A stretch of DNA of 64,000 bases from Rurimicrobium sp040387755 (GCA_040387755.1 JAZKDB010000002.1:806001-870000); one strand, 5' to 3'; shown: positions 9,799 through 19,379, counted from the first letter of the stretch. The notes: generated from the letters alone by a model not told the origin. Numbers and translations are program-made.

Positions 9799-11115
9799 CT
9801 ATTTAACAGCCTGTTTTGCGATATAGCTCTTAATCCATTCAGTAGTCATTGATTTTGGACGCTCTAATGGGAAACCCAAAGCTCTGTCCCAACAAAGGCT
9901 GGCCAATACACCTAGAGCACGGCTTACACCAAACAATACAGTGTAGAAATCTTCTTCTATCAAGCCATAGTGTTTCAACAATGCACCTGAATGCGCATCA
10001 ACGTTAGGCCATGGATTTTTGATTTTACCAGTAGATTCCAAAATGTCCGGAGCTACTTCATACACATTCCAAACTGTTTTCACCGTTGGGTCATCAGCAC
10101 AATGCACTTTTGCAAATTCCATTTGTGCAGTAAAGCGTGGATCTGTTTTGCGCAATACAGCGTGGCCATAACCAGGTACTACTTTACCCGCCAACAGGGT
10201 TGCTTTGATATATTCAGCAATTTGTTCTTTACTTGGTTCTTCGGTACCCAATTCTTTTTGTAATTCTTCTATCCAGCGAATCACTTCCTGATTGGCTAAT
10301 CCGTGTAATGGACCTGCAAGACCAGTCATACCTGCTGTGAAAGAAAGATAAGGGTCACTCAATGCCGAACCCACAAGATGTGTAGCGTGAGCAGAAACGT
10401 TACCGCCTTCATGGTCGGCATGAATGGTCATATAAAGACGCATCAATTCTTTGAAGCCTTCATTATCGAAGCCTAACATGTGTGCAAAGTTTGCACTCCA
10501 ATCCAACATTCCATCAGGTTGGATATGCTCACCATTTTTATATTTACGACGATAAATGTAGGCTGCTACACGTGGTAAACGTGCAATCAGGGTCATTGTA
10601 TCTTCGTAAGTGTAATCCCAATATTCTTTTTTAGAAATTCCTTCGTTATAAGCTTTAGCAAATTTACTTTCGGTTTGCAAAGCAAGAACTGCTGCACAAA
10701 ACTGAGTCATTGGGTGAGTAGAAACCGGGAAAGCTTCAATCACCTGAAAAACGTGATTAGGAACATGGCTACGACGCGCCCATACTGCTGAAATATGACC
10801 TGCATCTTCGTCTGAAGGAATCTGACCAACAAGCATCAAATAAAACAATCCTTCCGGACAAGGTTCTTTTCCACCATCCGCTTTTGGCAATTTTTCGCGC
10901 AATTCAGGAATTGAATAACCACGAAAACGAATACCCTCATTAGAGTCTAATAGTGAGGTTTCGGTTATTAAACCAGGAATACCACGCATTCCCTGATAAG
11001 CCTGAGCGATAGTAACTTCACCAAGAGATAATTCTCCGTGTTCGGCAATTAATTTTTTGATTTCAGCAGATTGAATGTCTGCGACTTCTTTGAAATGGTC
11101 TTTGATGTAACCCAT
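9799..11115 (-). CDS. gltA: Citrate synthase, mitochondrial (eukaryotic) type
   Basis: Citrate synthase condenses oxaloacetate and acetyl-CoA, the entry step of the TCA cycle. The 438 residues follow animal mitochondrial citrate synthase nearly motif for motif: GMRGIPGLI, DEGIRFRGYSIPE, HADHEGGNVSAH, GLAGPLHGLANQEV (catalytic His), VPGYGHAVLRKTDPR (catalytic His), NPWPNVDAHSG (catalytic Asp) and RALGFPLERPKSM. This differs from the hexameric E. coli-type enzyme. There is no transit peptide. It forms its own transcription unit, with terminators downstream and a -7-like box upstream. A bacterial member of the eukaryote-type subfamily is the best reading. Confidence 0.95.
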   Translation of the reverse strand: MGYIKDHFKEVADIQSAEIKKLIAEHGELSLGEVTIAQAYQGMRGIPGLITETSLLDSNEGIRFRGYSIPELREKLPKADGGKEPCPEGLFYLMLVGQIPSDEDAGHISAVWARRSHVPNHVFQVIEAFPVSTHPMTQFCAAVLALQTESKFAKAYNEGISKKEYWDYTYEDTMTLIARLPRVAAYIYRRKYKNGEHIQPDGMLDWSANFAHMLGFDNEGFKELMRLYMTIHADHEGGNVSAHATHLVGSALSDPYLSFTAGMTGLAGPLHGLANQEVIRWIEELQKELGTEEPSKEQIAEYIKATLLAGKVVPGYGHAVLRKTDPRFTAQMEFAKVHCADDPTVKTVWNVYEVAPDILESTGKIKNPWPNVDAHSGALLKHYGLIEEDFYTVLFGVSRALGVLASLCWDRALGFPLERPKSMTTEWIKSYIAKQAVK

Positions 11116-11176
11116 GATAAATGAAAAAATTGTAATGATTTATGGAAAAAAGCCTCGGATTCACTTTCAACGGTCG

Positions 11177-11184
11177 CAAAGATA
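11177..11184 (-). promoter_or_regulatory. Probable -7 box of the gltA promoter
   Basis: On the minus strand this reads TATCTTTG, an exact match to the Bacteroidota TAnnTTTG -7 element, 61 bases upstream of the gltA start. I see no good -33 TTG at the expected distance. Confidence 0.45.
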
Positions 11185-11340
11185 ATGAAACACAACAAAG
11201 AAAACATCCATCATTTTAAAGTTATTGTTATAATTTTTATTGATAGACATTCCGAATAAAATTTGATAAAGTGACCAATAAAATCAAGGTTTTACACATA
11301 AAGAAAGGAGCATCAAAAAATTCGCATTAACTTGCCCCCT

Positions 11341-12063
11341 ATGTCAGGCCTACCATTTTTTTATCACAACTGTGAATTTTTAAGCAATTCTACTCTTCAA
11401 TTGAGCGAAGAGACAGCAAAGCACGTAGTGCAGGTTTTGCGAATGAAAGAAGGAGAACAAATTCAGCTGAGCAATGGTAATGGACAAAGTGCTGAAGCAA
11501 CAATTATCAGCGCTGAAAAGAAAAGGTGCAGTGTACAAATAAATCAGATTCATCAATACACTAAAACTGAGTATGGCTTACATCTTTACGTAGCTTTTAC
11601 AAAAAACACAAGCAGAAATGAATGGCTTTTGGAAAAAGCTACAGAATTAGGTGTTCGCAGTATTACTCCTATTATTTCTGCCCGGACAGAGCGTGAAAAA
11701 TATCGTATTGACCGCTGGCAAAATATCCTTATCTCAGCTATGCTACAGTCACAACAGTACTTTTTACCTGACCTCAAACCCGCTACCAAACTAGAAAGCA
11801 TAATAAAAGGGTGTGAAGATAAATCTCAAAAACTCATTGCACATTGCGAACCGAATTTTGAAAGAAAACCAATTTCATCTTTACTATCAGCAAAACAAAG
11901 TACAGCAATATTAATTGGCCCTGAAGGAGACTTCTCTCCTGATGAAATTAATCTTGCCATGCAACATAATTTCAAAGGAATTGTTTTGTGTGAGCAAAGA
12001 CTTCGTACCGAAACAGCAGCGATGGCTGTTTGTGCCTATTTTAATTTATTGAACAATGACTAG
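11341..12063 (+). CDS. rsmE: 16S rRNA (uracil-1498-N3)-methyltransferase RsmE
   Basis: RsmE methylates U1498 of 16S rRNA using S-adenosylmethionine. The 240-residue protein has the N-terminal PUA-like part (HVVQVLRMKEGEQI), then the SPOUT fold with KATELGVRSITP, LIGPEGDFSPDEI and the knot-forming LRTETAAMAV. ATG 11341 is chosen over an upstream in-frame TTG because it gives the family's short lead to PFFYH. The last 8 bases overlap the next gene's start, so the two are translationally coupled. Confidence 0.93.
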   Translation: MSGLPFFYHNCEFLSNSTLQLSEETAKHVVQVLRMKEGEQIQLSNGNGQSAEATIISAEKKRCSVQINQIHQYTKTEYGLHLYVAFTKNTSRNEWLLEKATELGVRSITPIISARTEREKYRIDRWQNILISAMLQSQQYFLPDLKPATKLESIIKGCEDKSQKLIAHCEPNFERKPISSLLSAKQSTAILIGPEGDFSPDEINLAMQHNFKGIVLCEQRLRTETAAMAVCAYFNLLNND

Positions 12064-12715
12064 ACTACCTTATAGATTCTTTTTGCTGCTCTGCCTAATG
12101 TTTACCTCTTTAAATGTGGGAGCCCAAAACATAAAACTTGCACTACTACAATATAACGGAGGGGGGGATTGGTATGCCAATCCTACTTCATTAAAAAATC
12201 TTGCCCAATTCTGTAACCAACAACTCAATACCCGATTTGATATTAAAGAAGCTCAGGTAGAAGTGGGTAGCCCGGATTTATTTAATTACCCATTTGTTCA
12301 TCTTACAGGACATGGACGATGGGTGTTGAGTGATGCCGAAGCAAAAAACTTACGCACCTATCTGGAATCCGGTGGATTTCTGCATATCGATGACAACTAT
12401 GGTTTGGATGAATATGTAAGACCTGCCCTGAAAAAAGTTTTTCCGGAATTAAGTCTTGTAGAACTTCCTTTCTCTCATCCGATTTATCATCAGAAATTCA
12501 ATTTTACAAATGGGTTACCCAAAGTGCATGAGCACGACAATAAACCACCAAAAGGTTTCGGGCTGATTTTAAATGGGCGGGTTGTGTGTTTTTACAGTGC
12601 CGAAACAGACCTTGGTGACGGTTGGGAAGATGCAGATGTACACAATGATAATCCCGAAAAAAGAACTGCTGCGCTGCAAATGGGAGCCAACCTGATTCAA
12701 TACGCTTTTAAGTAG
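12056..12715 (+). CDS. DUF4159 domain-containing secreted protein
   Basis: 219 residues with a signal peptide ending at about GAQ (residue 24). The body matches DUF4159: KLALLQYNGGGDWYANP at the start of the domain, FVHLTGHGRW, then a GGFLHIDDNYG stretch. The fold is related to glutamine-amidotransferase-like/ThuA-like domains, but the catalytic role is not established. The start codon lies inside rsmE (overlap of 8 bases). Near relatives in Bacteroidota are often beside MoxR/DUF58 gene sets, which are not present here. Confidence 0.8.
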   Translation: MTRLPYRFFLLLCLMFTSLNVGAQNIKLALLQYNGGGDWYANPTSLKNLAQFCNQQLNTRFDIKEAQVEVGSPDLFNYPFVHLTGHGRWVLSDAEAKNLRTYLESGGFLHIDDNYGLDEYVRPALKKVFPELSLVELPFSHPIYHQKFNFTNGLPKVHEHDNKPPKGFGLILNGRVVCFYSAETDLGDGWEDADVHNDNPEKRTAALQMGANLIQYAFK

Positions 12716-12721
12716 ATTTTA

Positions 12722-12810
12722 TTCCTCAGAGAAACACAAAGAACCACAAAGGTTCACAAAGAAAAAACCAAAACTCCTTGTAAGGTTTATTGAAACTTTT
12801 GTTTTACTCT
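12722..12810. repeat. Relic of a dispersed CACAAAG-rich repeat
   Basis: The gap between the DUF4159 gene and the oxidase gene holds CACAAAGAACCACAAAGG and TTCACAAAGAAA, a wording that looks like the short intergenic repeats often seen in environmental Bacteroidota. No open frame or stem with a T-run is present. Confidence 0.35.
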
Positions 12811-12826
12811 GCGACAAAATAAAAAA

Positions 12827-14233
12827 ATGAATTACAAAAAAATCACCTCAACAGACATCAACTATTTCATCCAAATATTGGGTGCTGAAAAAGTATTGAC
12901 TGATGCTGAAAATATCTCCCGCTGCGCATCAGACCATACCGAAGATTTTCATTATAAGCCCGAACTGGTAATACAGGCCGAAACAACAAAAGACGTATCT
13001 GAAATTTTAAGCTACTGCAATGAGCAAAACATTCCTGTCACCCCACGTGGCGCAGGCACAGGGCTTAGTGGAGGTGCATTGGCAATATATGGTGGTGTGT
13101 CATTAGATACGCGAAGGATGAACAAAATCATTCATCTCGACACTGAAAATTTTCAGGTGATTGTAGAGCCCGGAATGATTACAGAAGAATTACAAAATGC
13201 AGTCAAAGAAAAAGGCCTTTACTATCCACCCGACCCTGCCAGTAAAGGTTCTTGTTTTATCGGTGGTAATATTGCTGAAAACTCTGGCGGGCCCAGAGCT
13301 GTAAAATACGGAGTTGTTAAAGACTACGTTCTCAACCTGGAAGTGGTATTGCCCAATGGAGAGATTATGTGGACAGGTGCTAATGTGCTAAAAAATGCAA
13401 CAGGATATAATCTTACACAGTTAATAGTAGGTAGCGAAGGGACTCTTTGTATAGTCACCAAAATTGTATTGCGCTTAATACCGGCAGTAAAAAATAATCT
13501 TCTATTATTGATTCCATTCCGCAATGCAAGTGAAGCCTGCAAAGCAGTTAATGCTATTTGCATGGCTGGCATTACCCCCTCAGCGCTGGAATTTATGGAA
13601 CGTGATGCACTGGAATGCGCCATCAATTATTACCAATCTTCGGCTGTTCAATTACCCGATGATATACAGGCGCATTTATTGGTTGAACTCGATGGCAATT
13701 ATGACGAACAGCTCTTTAAAGAAGCAGAAACAATTTCAGAAATTGTAGCACAATATGACATCGATGAAATTCTGTTCGCCGAAACTCCTGAACAAAAACA
13801 AAATCTCTGGAAACTTCGTCGTATTGTAGGTGAAGCCGTGAAAGGGAACTCTATTTATAAAGAAGAAGATACTGTTGTACCCAGAGCATATTTACCACAA
13901 CTACTGCAACACGTAAAAAGAATCGGCAGCAAATATGGTTTTCACTCAGTATGCTATGGCCATGCCGGAGATGGCAACCTGCATGTAAATATTGTAAAAG
14001 GGAGCATGAGCGATGATGATTGGAATAATAAATTACCCATCGGTATTCGTGAAATTTTTACCGAAGTGGTAAAACTTGGAGGCACTATCTCTGGTGAGCA
14101 TGGGATAGGTCTGGTGCAGAAGAACTATATGAATATTGCCTTCTCGGAGCAGCAACTCAATTTAATGAAATCTATAAAACAACTTTTCGACCCTAAAGGG
14201 ATTTTAAATCCTGGTAAGATATTTGCAGATTAA
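12827..14233 (+). CDS. FAD-binding oxidase, glycolate oxidase GlcD / D-lactate dehydrogenase type
   Basis: 468 residues. The N-terminal FAD-binding PCMH domain (about 40-215) shows PRGAGTGLSGGAL, ENSGGPRAVKYG and VGSEGTL; the C-terminal FAD-oxidase domain has YGHAGDGNLHVNI and SGEHGIGLVQKNYM near the end. The family oxidises 2-hydroxy acids such as glycolate or D-lactate. The absence of glcE/glcF partners nearby leaves the substrate open; D-lactate is equally likely. radC begins 10 bases after its stop. Confidence 0.85.
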   Translation: MNYKKITSTDINYFIQILGAEKVLTDAENISRCASDHTEDFHYKPELVIQAETTKDVSEILSYCNEQNIPVTPRGAGTGLSGGALAIYGGVSLDTRRMNKIIHLDTENFQVIVEPGMITEELQNAVKEKGLYYPPDPASKGSCFIGGNIAENSGGPRAVKYGVVKDYVLNLEVVLPNGEIMWTGANVLKNATGYNLTQLIVGSEGTLCIVTKIVLRLIPAVKNNLLLLIPFRNASEACKAVNAICMAGITPSALEFMERDALECAINYYQSSAVQLPDDIQAHLLVELDGNYDEQLFKEAETISEIVAQYDIDEILFAETPEQKQNLWKLRRIVGEAVKGNSIYKEEDTVVPRAYLPQLLQHVKRIGSKYGFHSVCYGHAGDGNLHVNIVKGSMSDDDWNNKLPIGIREIFTEVVKLGGTISGEHGIGLVQKNYMNIAFSEQQLNLMKSIKQLFDPKGILNPGKIFAD

Positions 14234-14243
14234 AAGAATAAGA

Positions 14244-14933
14244 ATGGAGCAAAAAAACGGTATCAAATTCTGGGCAGAGGATGACAGACCCCGGGAAAAA
14301 TTATTAAGTAAAGGCCCATCAGTGCTAAGTGATGCAGAACTACTGGGGATATTAATAGCAAGTGGTACAAGAGAAAAATCAGCAGTAGATCTGGCCCGCG
14401 AACTGATGTCATTAGCCAATAATAATTTGAATCAGTTTGGGAAATTAGGATTAACTGAATTGCAAAAAATAAAAGGCATCGGTGAAGCAAGAGCTATCAC
14501 AATTGCCGCCGCGATGGAGTTGGGTCGCAGGCGACAAATAGGGGCCGCGTTAGACCGCGAAAAAATAAATTGTGCAGAAGATGCAGCAGAACTTTTGTTG
14601 CCATTGCTACAGGACCTTAACCATGAAATGTTTTGTGTACTTTATCTTAACAATGCTCAACTACTGATTAAGCATGAATTTTTAAGTAGTGGCGGACTTA
14701 CTTCAACAGTAGTCGACATCAGAATAATCCTCAAAAATGCACTTTTGAGTAATGCAGCAAAACTTATCATAGCACACAACCATCCCTCGGGCAATAAATC
14801 ACCAAGCGAAGCAGATAAAAAACTGACAAAAAAGCTAAAAGATGCAGCCCATCAAATGGATATCGAATTAGTTGACCATATTATTATTGCAGGAAAAGAT
14901 TTCACCAGTTTTGCCAATGAAGGGCTGATTTAA
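14244..14933 (+). CDS. radC: RadC family protein (JAB/MPN metalloprotease fold)
   Basis: 229 residues from ATG 14244; the frame extends to a TTG at 14223 inside the preceding gene's end, which I reject. A helix-hairpin-helix region (KIKGIGEARAITI) comes first, then the JAB1/MPN+ domain with the metal motif HNHPSGNKSPSEAD and the upstream Glu region. The family is called a DNA repair protein, but its biochemical role is unresolved. Probable cotranscription with the upstream oxidase gene. Confidence 0.9.
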   Translation: MEQKNGIKFWAEDDRPREKLLSKGPSVLSDAELLGILIASGTREKSAVDLARELMSLANNNLNQFGKLGLTELQKIKGIGEARAITIAAAMELGRRRQIGAALDREKINCAEDAAELLLPLLQDLNHEMFCVLYLNNAQLLIKHEFLSSGGLTSTVVDIRIILKNALLSNAAKLIIAHNHPSGNKSPSEADKKLTKKLKDAAHQMDIELVDHIIIAGKDFTSFANEGLI

Positions 14934-15015
14934 TTAATAATCTCAGCTTTTATTTTTAGACAAATAATCACTAATACATATTCAATAAAACACAACATCG
15001 TTCATAATTTACTAA

Positions 15016-15045
15016 TTGCCCTTTTAAGCATTTACCTTAACTTGC
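15016..15045 (+). promoter_or_regulatory. Probable promoter with a shortened -7 box
   Basis: TTG at 15016-15018, a 19-base spacer, then TAACTTGC at 15038-15045, one T shorter than TAnnTTTG. It lies 37 bases before the oxidoreductase start. Confidence 0.45.
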
Positions 15046-15082
15046 AGCCAATAATTATTTAAAACAAACAGGCTAATCAGGC

Positions 15083-16072
15083 ATGCTCAAAATTGGCATC
15101 TTCGGGGCGGGACACCTCGGCAAAATACATATTCAACAGTGGAAAGAGATTGAAGGAATTGAATTGATTGGTTTTTATGACCCAAGTGACGAAAATGCTG
15201 CTACCGCCGCAGAGCAATATCAAATCAAACGATTTGTCAATATGAACGAGTTATTGCTCAGTTGTGATGCAATAGATATCGTTACCAATACAACCCAACA
15301 TTATACCATAGCCAAGTCTGCATTGCTTTTGGGTAAGCATATTTTTGTAGAAAAACCTTTTACCAATACCCTTGCCGAGGCACAGGAACTTATAAAACTG
15401 GTAAAAGAAGCTAACGTTAAATGCCAGATTGGTCACGTAGAGCGCTTCAATCCTGCACTTTTAGCATTAGGCGATATGCCTATACAACCCATGTTTATTG
15501 AGTCTCACAGGCTTTCCACCTTTAATCCGCGCGGGACTGATGTATCGGTAATATTGGATTTAATGATTCATGACATTGATATTATTCTTCATTTGGTAAA
15601 ATCTCCGGTCAAAAGAATATCGGCCAGTGGTGTGGCCGTAATGAGTGAAACCCCGGATATAGCCAATGCCAGAATTGAATTTGACAATGGTTGTGTTGCG
15701 AATCTTACCAGCAGCAGAATTTCATTAAAGCGAATGCGCAAAATGAGGCTTTTTCAAAGGGATGCTTATATCAGTGTGGATTTTCTGGAGAAAAAAACTG
15801 AAATTATTAAGCTTAGTGCTGAAGGAGTACACCCCAAAGGGATGCTGGATGTACCTATCGAGATGGCCAACGGAGATAAAAAAATACTATCCATCAATAC
15901 ACCCGAAGTGCCTGCTGTAAATGCCATTCGGATGGAGCTGGCAGAGTTTACCCAGGCAATTATTCTGGACCAACCGGTAAAAGTTTCTGCATTTGATGGT
16001 TATCAGGCCATGGAGGTAGCTCATTTAATTTTGAAAAAAATGAGTTTACATAACAAGTTGCACAATGAATAG
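15083..16072 (+). CDS. Gfo/Idh/MocA family NAD(P)-dependent oxidoreductase
   Basis: 329 residues. A Rossmann nucleotide-binding start (IGIFGAGHLGKIH), the family motif EKPFTNTLAEA with its active-site Lys, then GHVERFNP and MIHDIDIILHL in the C-terminal substrate domain. Such enzymes oxidise or reduce sugars and sugar nucleotides. It heads a cluster with a lipoprotein and a polyprenyl-phosphate sugar transferase, suggesting work on a sugar of a surface glycan. Substrate not identifiable from sequence. Confidence 0.85.
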   Translation: MLKIGIFGAGHLGKIHIQQWKEIEGIELIGFYDPSDENAATAAEQYQIKRFVNMNELLLSCDAIDIVTNTTQHYTIAKSALLLGKHIFVEKPFTNTLAEAQELIKLVKEANVKCQIGHVERFNPALLALGDMPIQPMFIESHRLSTFNPRGTDVSVILDLMIHDIDIILHLVKSPVKRISASGVAVMSETPDIANARIEFDNGCVANLTSSRISLKRMRKMRLFQRDAYISVDFLEKKTEIIKLSAEGVHPKGMLDVPIEMANGDKKILSINTPEVPAVNAIRMELAEFTQAIILDQPVKVSAFDGYQAMEVAHLILKKMSLHNKLHNE

Positions 16073-16117
16073 GCAAAAAAAACGTTTATAGAATCTGTAT
16101 CACACCAAAAATTGTCA

Positions 16118-16987
16118 ATGCTCAAATCTTTATATTTAGTTCTATTTATGGTATTTACCTTTTCGGCTTGCAATCTCAACAATCCAAAAGAGCAAATCCC
16201 TACTTATTTACATTTAGAACCCTTTATCTTTAACAATCCGGATTCCAATTTTACCGGTAGTACTACTTACGAAATCCCTTCGGCATGGGTATATGTAGAC
16301 GATATTGCTGTGGGCACATTTGACCTGCCTTGTACTGCACCTGTAATAATGAGTAAAACGAGTAAGGTAAAAATTGTTCCGGCAGTGGTTAATCAAGGTA
16401 TAAAGAGTTACGTTATCCAATATCCTTTTTATCAATCAGACACTACAACTATTGTCTACAATCCGGGTAAAATCCAGAACTACACCCCCAAAACAAGTTA
16501 TTCAAAGGATTTGACCTCAAATACTTTTAAATTGAAAGTGAATTTTGAAGAAGGTTTGCTTTTTAAAAATTTGAGTGGAGACACAACAATACTCTTAGAA
16601 AAAGACCCTTCCAAAGCGAGATCTGGGAGTGGATGTGGAGCTATATACCTGAAGAGCCCACAAAAATGGACAGAAAGTATTACATCCAATTATTTTGAAT
16701 CCACACAAAATGCCTGTTATCTGGAGTTTGATTATAAAGGAACACTTCCTTTTCAAATTGGTCTGCAAGGCGAAAATAGTGAAGGCGAAATTTATGGTGA
16801 ATATATCGCAGGTTTTTACCCTAAAGACAATTGGGGCAAAATTTATATAGATATCTCCCCTTTTATGAAGGCCAACAAAACTTACTCGAAAATATACTTA
16901 AAAGTGCGTTCGACTTTAGAAGAATTTGACGGCAAATACACCGACGGATATGTACTGTTAGATAATATCAAAGTGATTTCAAGATAA
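16118..16987 (+). CDS. Hypothetical lipoprotein
   Basis: 289 residues from ATG 16118 (a TTG two codons earlier is rejected). The N-terminus LKSLYLVLFMVFTFSACNLNN is a lipoprotein signal with lipobox FSAC. The body is beta-rich, with a WVYVDDIAVGTFDLP stretch and a C-terminal part (YVLLDNIKVIS) like a jelly-roll. I recognise no named domain. It sits between the oxidoreductase gene and the sugar transferase, 10 bases before the latter, so it is probably in the same operon and may act at the cell surface. Confidence 0.7.
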   Translation: MLKSLYLVLFMVFTFSACNLNNPKEQIPTYLHLEPFIFNNPDSNFTGSTTYEIPSAWVYVDDIAVGTFDLPCTAPVIMSKTSKVKIVPAVVNQGIKSYVIQYPFYQSDTTTIVYNPGKIQNYTPKTSYSKDLTSNTFKLKVNFEEGLLFKNLSGDTTILLEKDPSKARSGSGCGAIYLKSPQKWTESITSNYFESTQNACYLEFDYKGTLPFQIGLQGENSEGEIYGEYIAGFYPKDNWGKIYIDISPFMKANKTYSKIYLKVRSTLEEFDGKYTDGYVLLDNIKVISR

Positions 16988-16997
16988 TTATTGATTC

Positions 16998-18428
16998 ATG
17001 TTCGCACAATTATCTTCCCTTAAAAAAAGAGCCATACGTCTGTTCATGCTATCAGATTTTCTGACAGCTGCACTATCATGGATACTTTTTTGGGCCATAA
17101 GGCATAAAACCTTGCTTCAAACCAATTTTAGCAAGGCACTTACCTTCATGAAACCTATTGATTTTATCGAAGGGATAATCTTACTTCCTTTGGCCTGGCT
17201 ACTACTCTATTATTTATCCGGAACCTATTTCGACTTATATCGCAAATCAAGAATAAACGAAATCTACCGAACCTTTATCTCTTGTATTATCGGCAGTTTG
17301 TTACTTGCCTTTGCGCTGGTCAGTAATGACACAGATGAGATATCTTATTTTTTCAGCATGAGCTTGCGCTATTTCCTCATTCATACTGCATTTACCCTGT
17401 TAGGCAGAATGCTGATATTATTTGGAGTCAAAAAAGATATCATCAGTGGAAAAGTAGGTTTTAATACCATGATTGTAGGAGGAAATGACCAAGCCATCCA
17501 AATCTATAAACAGATTACCGACAACGACAAAATTCTAGGAAATATTTTTAAGGGCTTTGTCTATTCTCAAAAAGAAACCGGGAATGGAATGAGTCATTAT
17601 TTACCCCAACTAGGTAATCTCTCGCAGTTAGAAGAAATTATTGACCATCATAAAATTGAAGAAGTAATAGTAGCTGTTGATAGTTCTGAAAGAAGTCTTC
17701 TTGAAAACATCCTCACACGATTAAGCTACAAGGCTGTTGTGGTAAAAGTATTGCCCAATCTTTATGACATCATTTCGGGTTCCGTAAAGACCAATAATGT
17801 ATACGACACCATTCTGGTGCATATAGAACCGACCCTAATGCCCGATTGGCAGGTAGTTTGTAAAAGGGCAATTGACATTACCGCTTCATCTTTGGCTATG
17901 TTGCTATTGACTCCTGTTTATTTATTTGCAGCTATTAAAGTAAAATTATCTTCTCCGGGGCCCATATTCTACAAACAGGAAAGAATCGGGCTATACGGAA
18001 AAACATTCAATATTGTAAAATTTCGCTCTATGTGTGTTGCCGCAGAATCAGAAGGACCGGCACTATCGCGTAAAAATGACCCACGTATAACCAATTGGGG
18101 GCGCGTAATGCGCAAATGGCGTATTGATGAGATACCTCAATTTTACAATATCCTGATTGGCGAAATGAGCCTTGTGGGCCCAAGACCTGAGCGCAAACAT
18201 TATATCGACATCATCTGTACGACACATCCTCACTACCGTTACCTGCATAAGGTAAAACCGGGACTTACCTCTTGGGGTATGGTCAAATATGGCTATGCCC
18301 AAAACGTAGATGAGATGAAAAAAAGAATGGAATATGACCTTCTTTATATTGAAAACTGCTCTCTGGCACTTGACATTAAAATCATGCTCTACACACTTAT
18401 TGTAATTGTAGAAGGCCGCGGCAAATAA
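16998..18428 (+). CDS. Undecaprenyl-phosphate sugar phosphotransferase (WcaJ/WbaP type)
   Basis: 476 residues: four or five N-terminal membrane helices, a CoA-binding-like Rossmann region (FNTMIVGGNDQAIQIY), then the bacterial sugar transferase domain with KRAIDITASS, GPIFYKQERIG, KFRSM, WRIDEIPQFYN, MSLVGPRPER and KPGLTSWG. The enzyme loads the first sugar phosphate onto undecaprenyl phosphate to begin an exopolysaccharide or capsule repeat. No glycosyltransferase cluster follows in the window, so it is an isolated initiating enzyme. Last of a three-gene run. Confidence 0.9.
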   Translation: MFAQLSSLKKRAIRLFMLSDFLTAALSWILFWAIRHKTLLQTNFSKALTFMKPIDFIEGIILLPLAWLLLYYLSGTYFDLYRKSRINEIYRTFISCIIGSLLLAFALVSNDTDEISYFFSMSLRYFLIHTAFTLLGRMLILFGVKKDIISGKVGFNTMIVGGNDQAIQIYKQITDNDKILGNIFKGFVYSQKETGNGMSHYLPQLGNLSQLEEIIDHHKIEEVIVAVDSSERSLLENILTRLSYKAVVVKVLPNLYDIISGSVKTNNVYDTILVHIEPTLMPDWQVVCKRAIDITASSLAMLLLTPVYLFAAIKVKLSSPGPIFYKQERIGLYGKTFNIVKFRSMCVAAESEGPALSRKNDPRITNWGRVMRKWRIDEIPQFYNILIGEMSLVGPRPERKHYIDIICTTHPHYRYLHKVKPGLTSWGMVKYGYAQNVDEMKKRMEYDLLYIENCSLALDIKIMLYTLIVIVEGRGK

Positions 18429-18488
18429 TTAATTTGCACTTAAACATTTGGGTTTAAGGTATTATCTTGCGTCAAATCATCTATTCTT

Positions 18489-19379
18489 ATGAAGTATATT
18501 TCTTTCCTTTTTGTCCTGCTATTTGGGGCAATGAGCTCTTCAGCACAATCCTTACCTCTAAAACCCGAGTTACCTTTCAAAATTTATGACACCAAAACAG
18601 GTGAGCAGCTGACAATGACAGAGTTAGCAGACAGAGTAGTAAGAACTGATGTCGTATTTTGGGGAGAAGAACATAATGATACTATTGGGCATATCCTTGA
18701 ACTAAAAATGCTCAAATTGCTGAACGAGCGTTATACCAATAAGTTGGTTCTTTCTTTAGAAATGTTTGAAACAGATTGCCAGGTTTTATTAGACGAATAT
18801 CTGGGAGGTTTTATTGCAGAAGAAAAATTTGTAAAGGATGCCAGAGCATGGAATAATTACGAAGACTATAGACCAATGGTAGAATATGCCAAAGAACAAA
18901 AAATGCCCGTTGTCGCTGCCAATAGTCCTCGCCGATACAATTCAATGATGAGTAAAAGAGGTCCGAAAACACTAGATAGTTTGAGCTCAAATTCAAAAGA
19001 GTACATTGCCAAATTACCGGTTTACGCTCCAAAATCCGGAGCTTATTATCAAAAATTTGTTGGTATAATGGGTGGCGAAAGCAATATTCATAGTCCTAAT
19101 ATGTTTGCTTCGCAATGCTTGTGGGACGCCACTATGGCCAAAAGTATTGACCGTGCTGTTGCCAATAACAAGAAAGATGGCGTGGTAATGCATGTTTGCG
19201 GACGATTTCATTCTGACGAATATCTGGGAACAGTAGCACAATTACAACGTAAGGACAAAGACCTTAAAATATTGACCATTAGTTGTTTCCCAGCAGATGA
19301 TTTTAAGAAACCTGATTATGAATCTTATGAGAAACTGGCAGATTATGTAATATTGGTTAAAAAGACGAGTACTGAATAA
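18489..19379 (+). CDS. ChaN-family haem-binding-type protein
   Basis: 296 residues with a signal peptide ending at SSAQS. The ChaN/DUF399 fold is shown by VVFWGEEHNDTIGH, SLEMFETDCQ, ANSPRRYN and GVVMHVCGRFHSDEY with its conserved His. ChaN of Campylobacter binds haem and is linked to iron uptake; function in Bacteroidota is not proven. It stands alone, convergent with ispH, with a TATCTTGC at 18463-18470 as a possible -7 box. Confidence 0.82.
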   Translation: MKYISFLFVLLFGAMSSSAQSLPLKPELPFKIYDTKTGEQLTMTELADRVVRTDVVFWGEEHNDTIGHILELKMLKLLNERYTNKLVLSLEMFETDCQVLLDEYLGGFIAEEKFVKDARAWNNYEDYRPMVEYAKEQKMPVVAANSPRRYNSMMSKRGPKTLDSLSSNSKEYIAKLPVYAPKSGAYYQKFVGIMGGESNIHSPNMFASQCLWDATMAKSIDRAVANNKKDGVVMHVCGRFHSDEYLGTVAQLQRKDKDLKILTISCFPADDFKKPDYESYEKLADYVILVKKTSTE

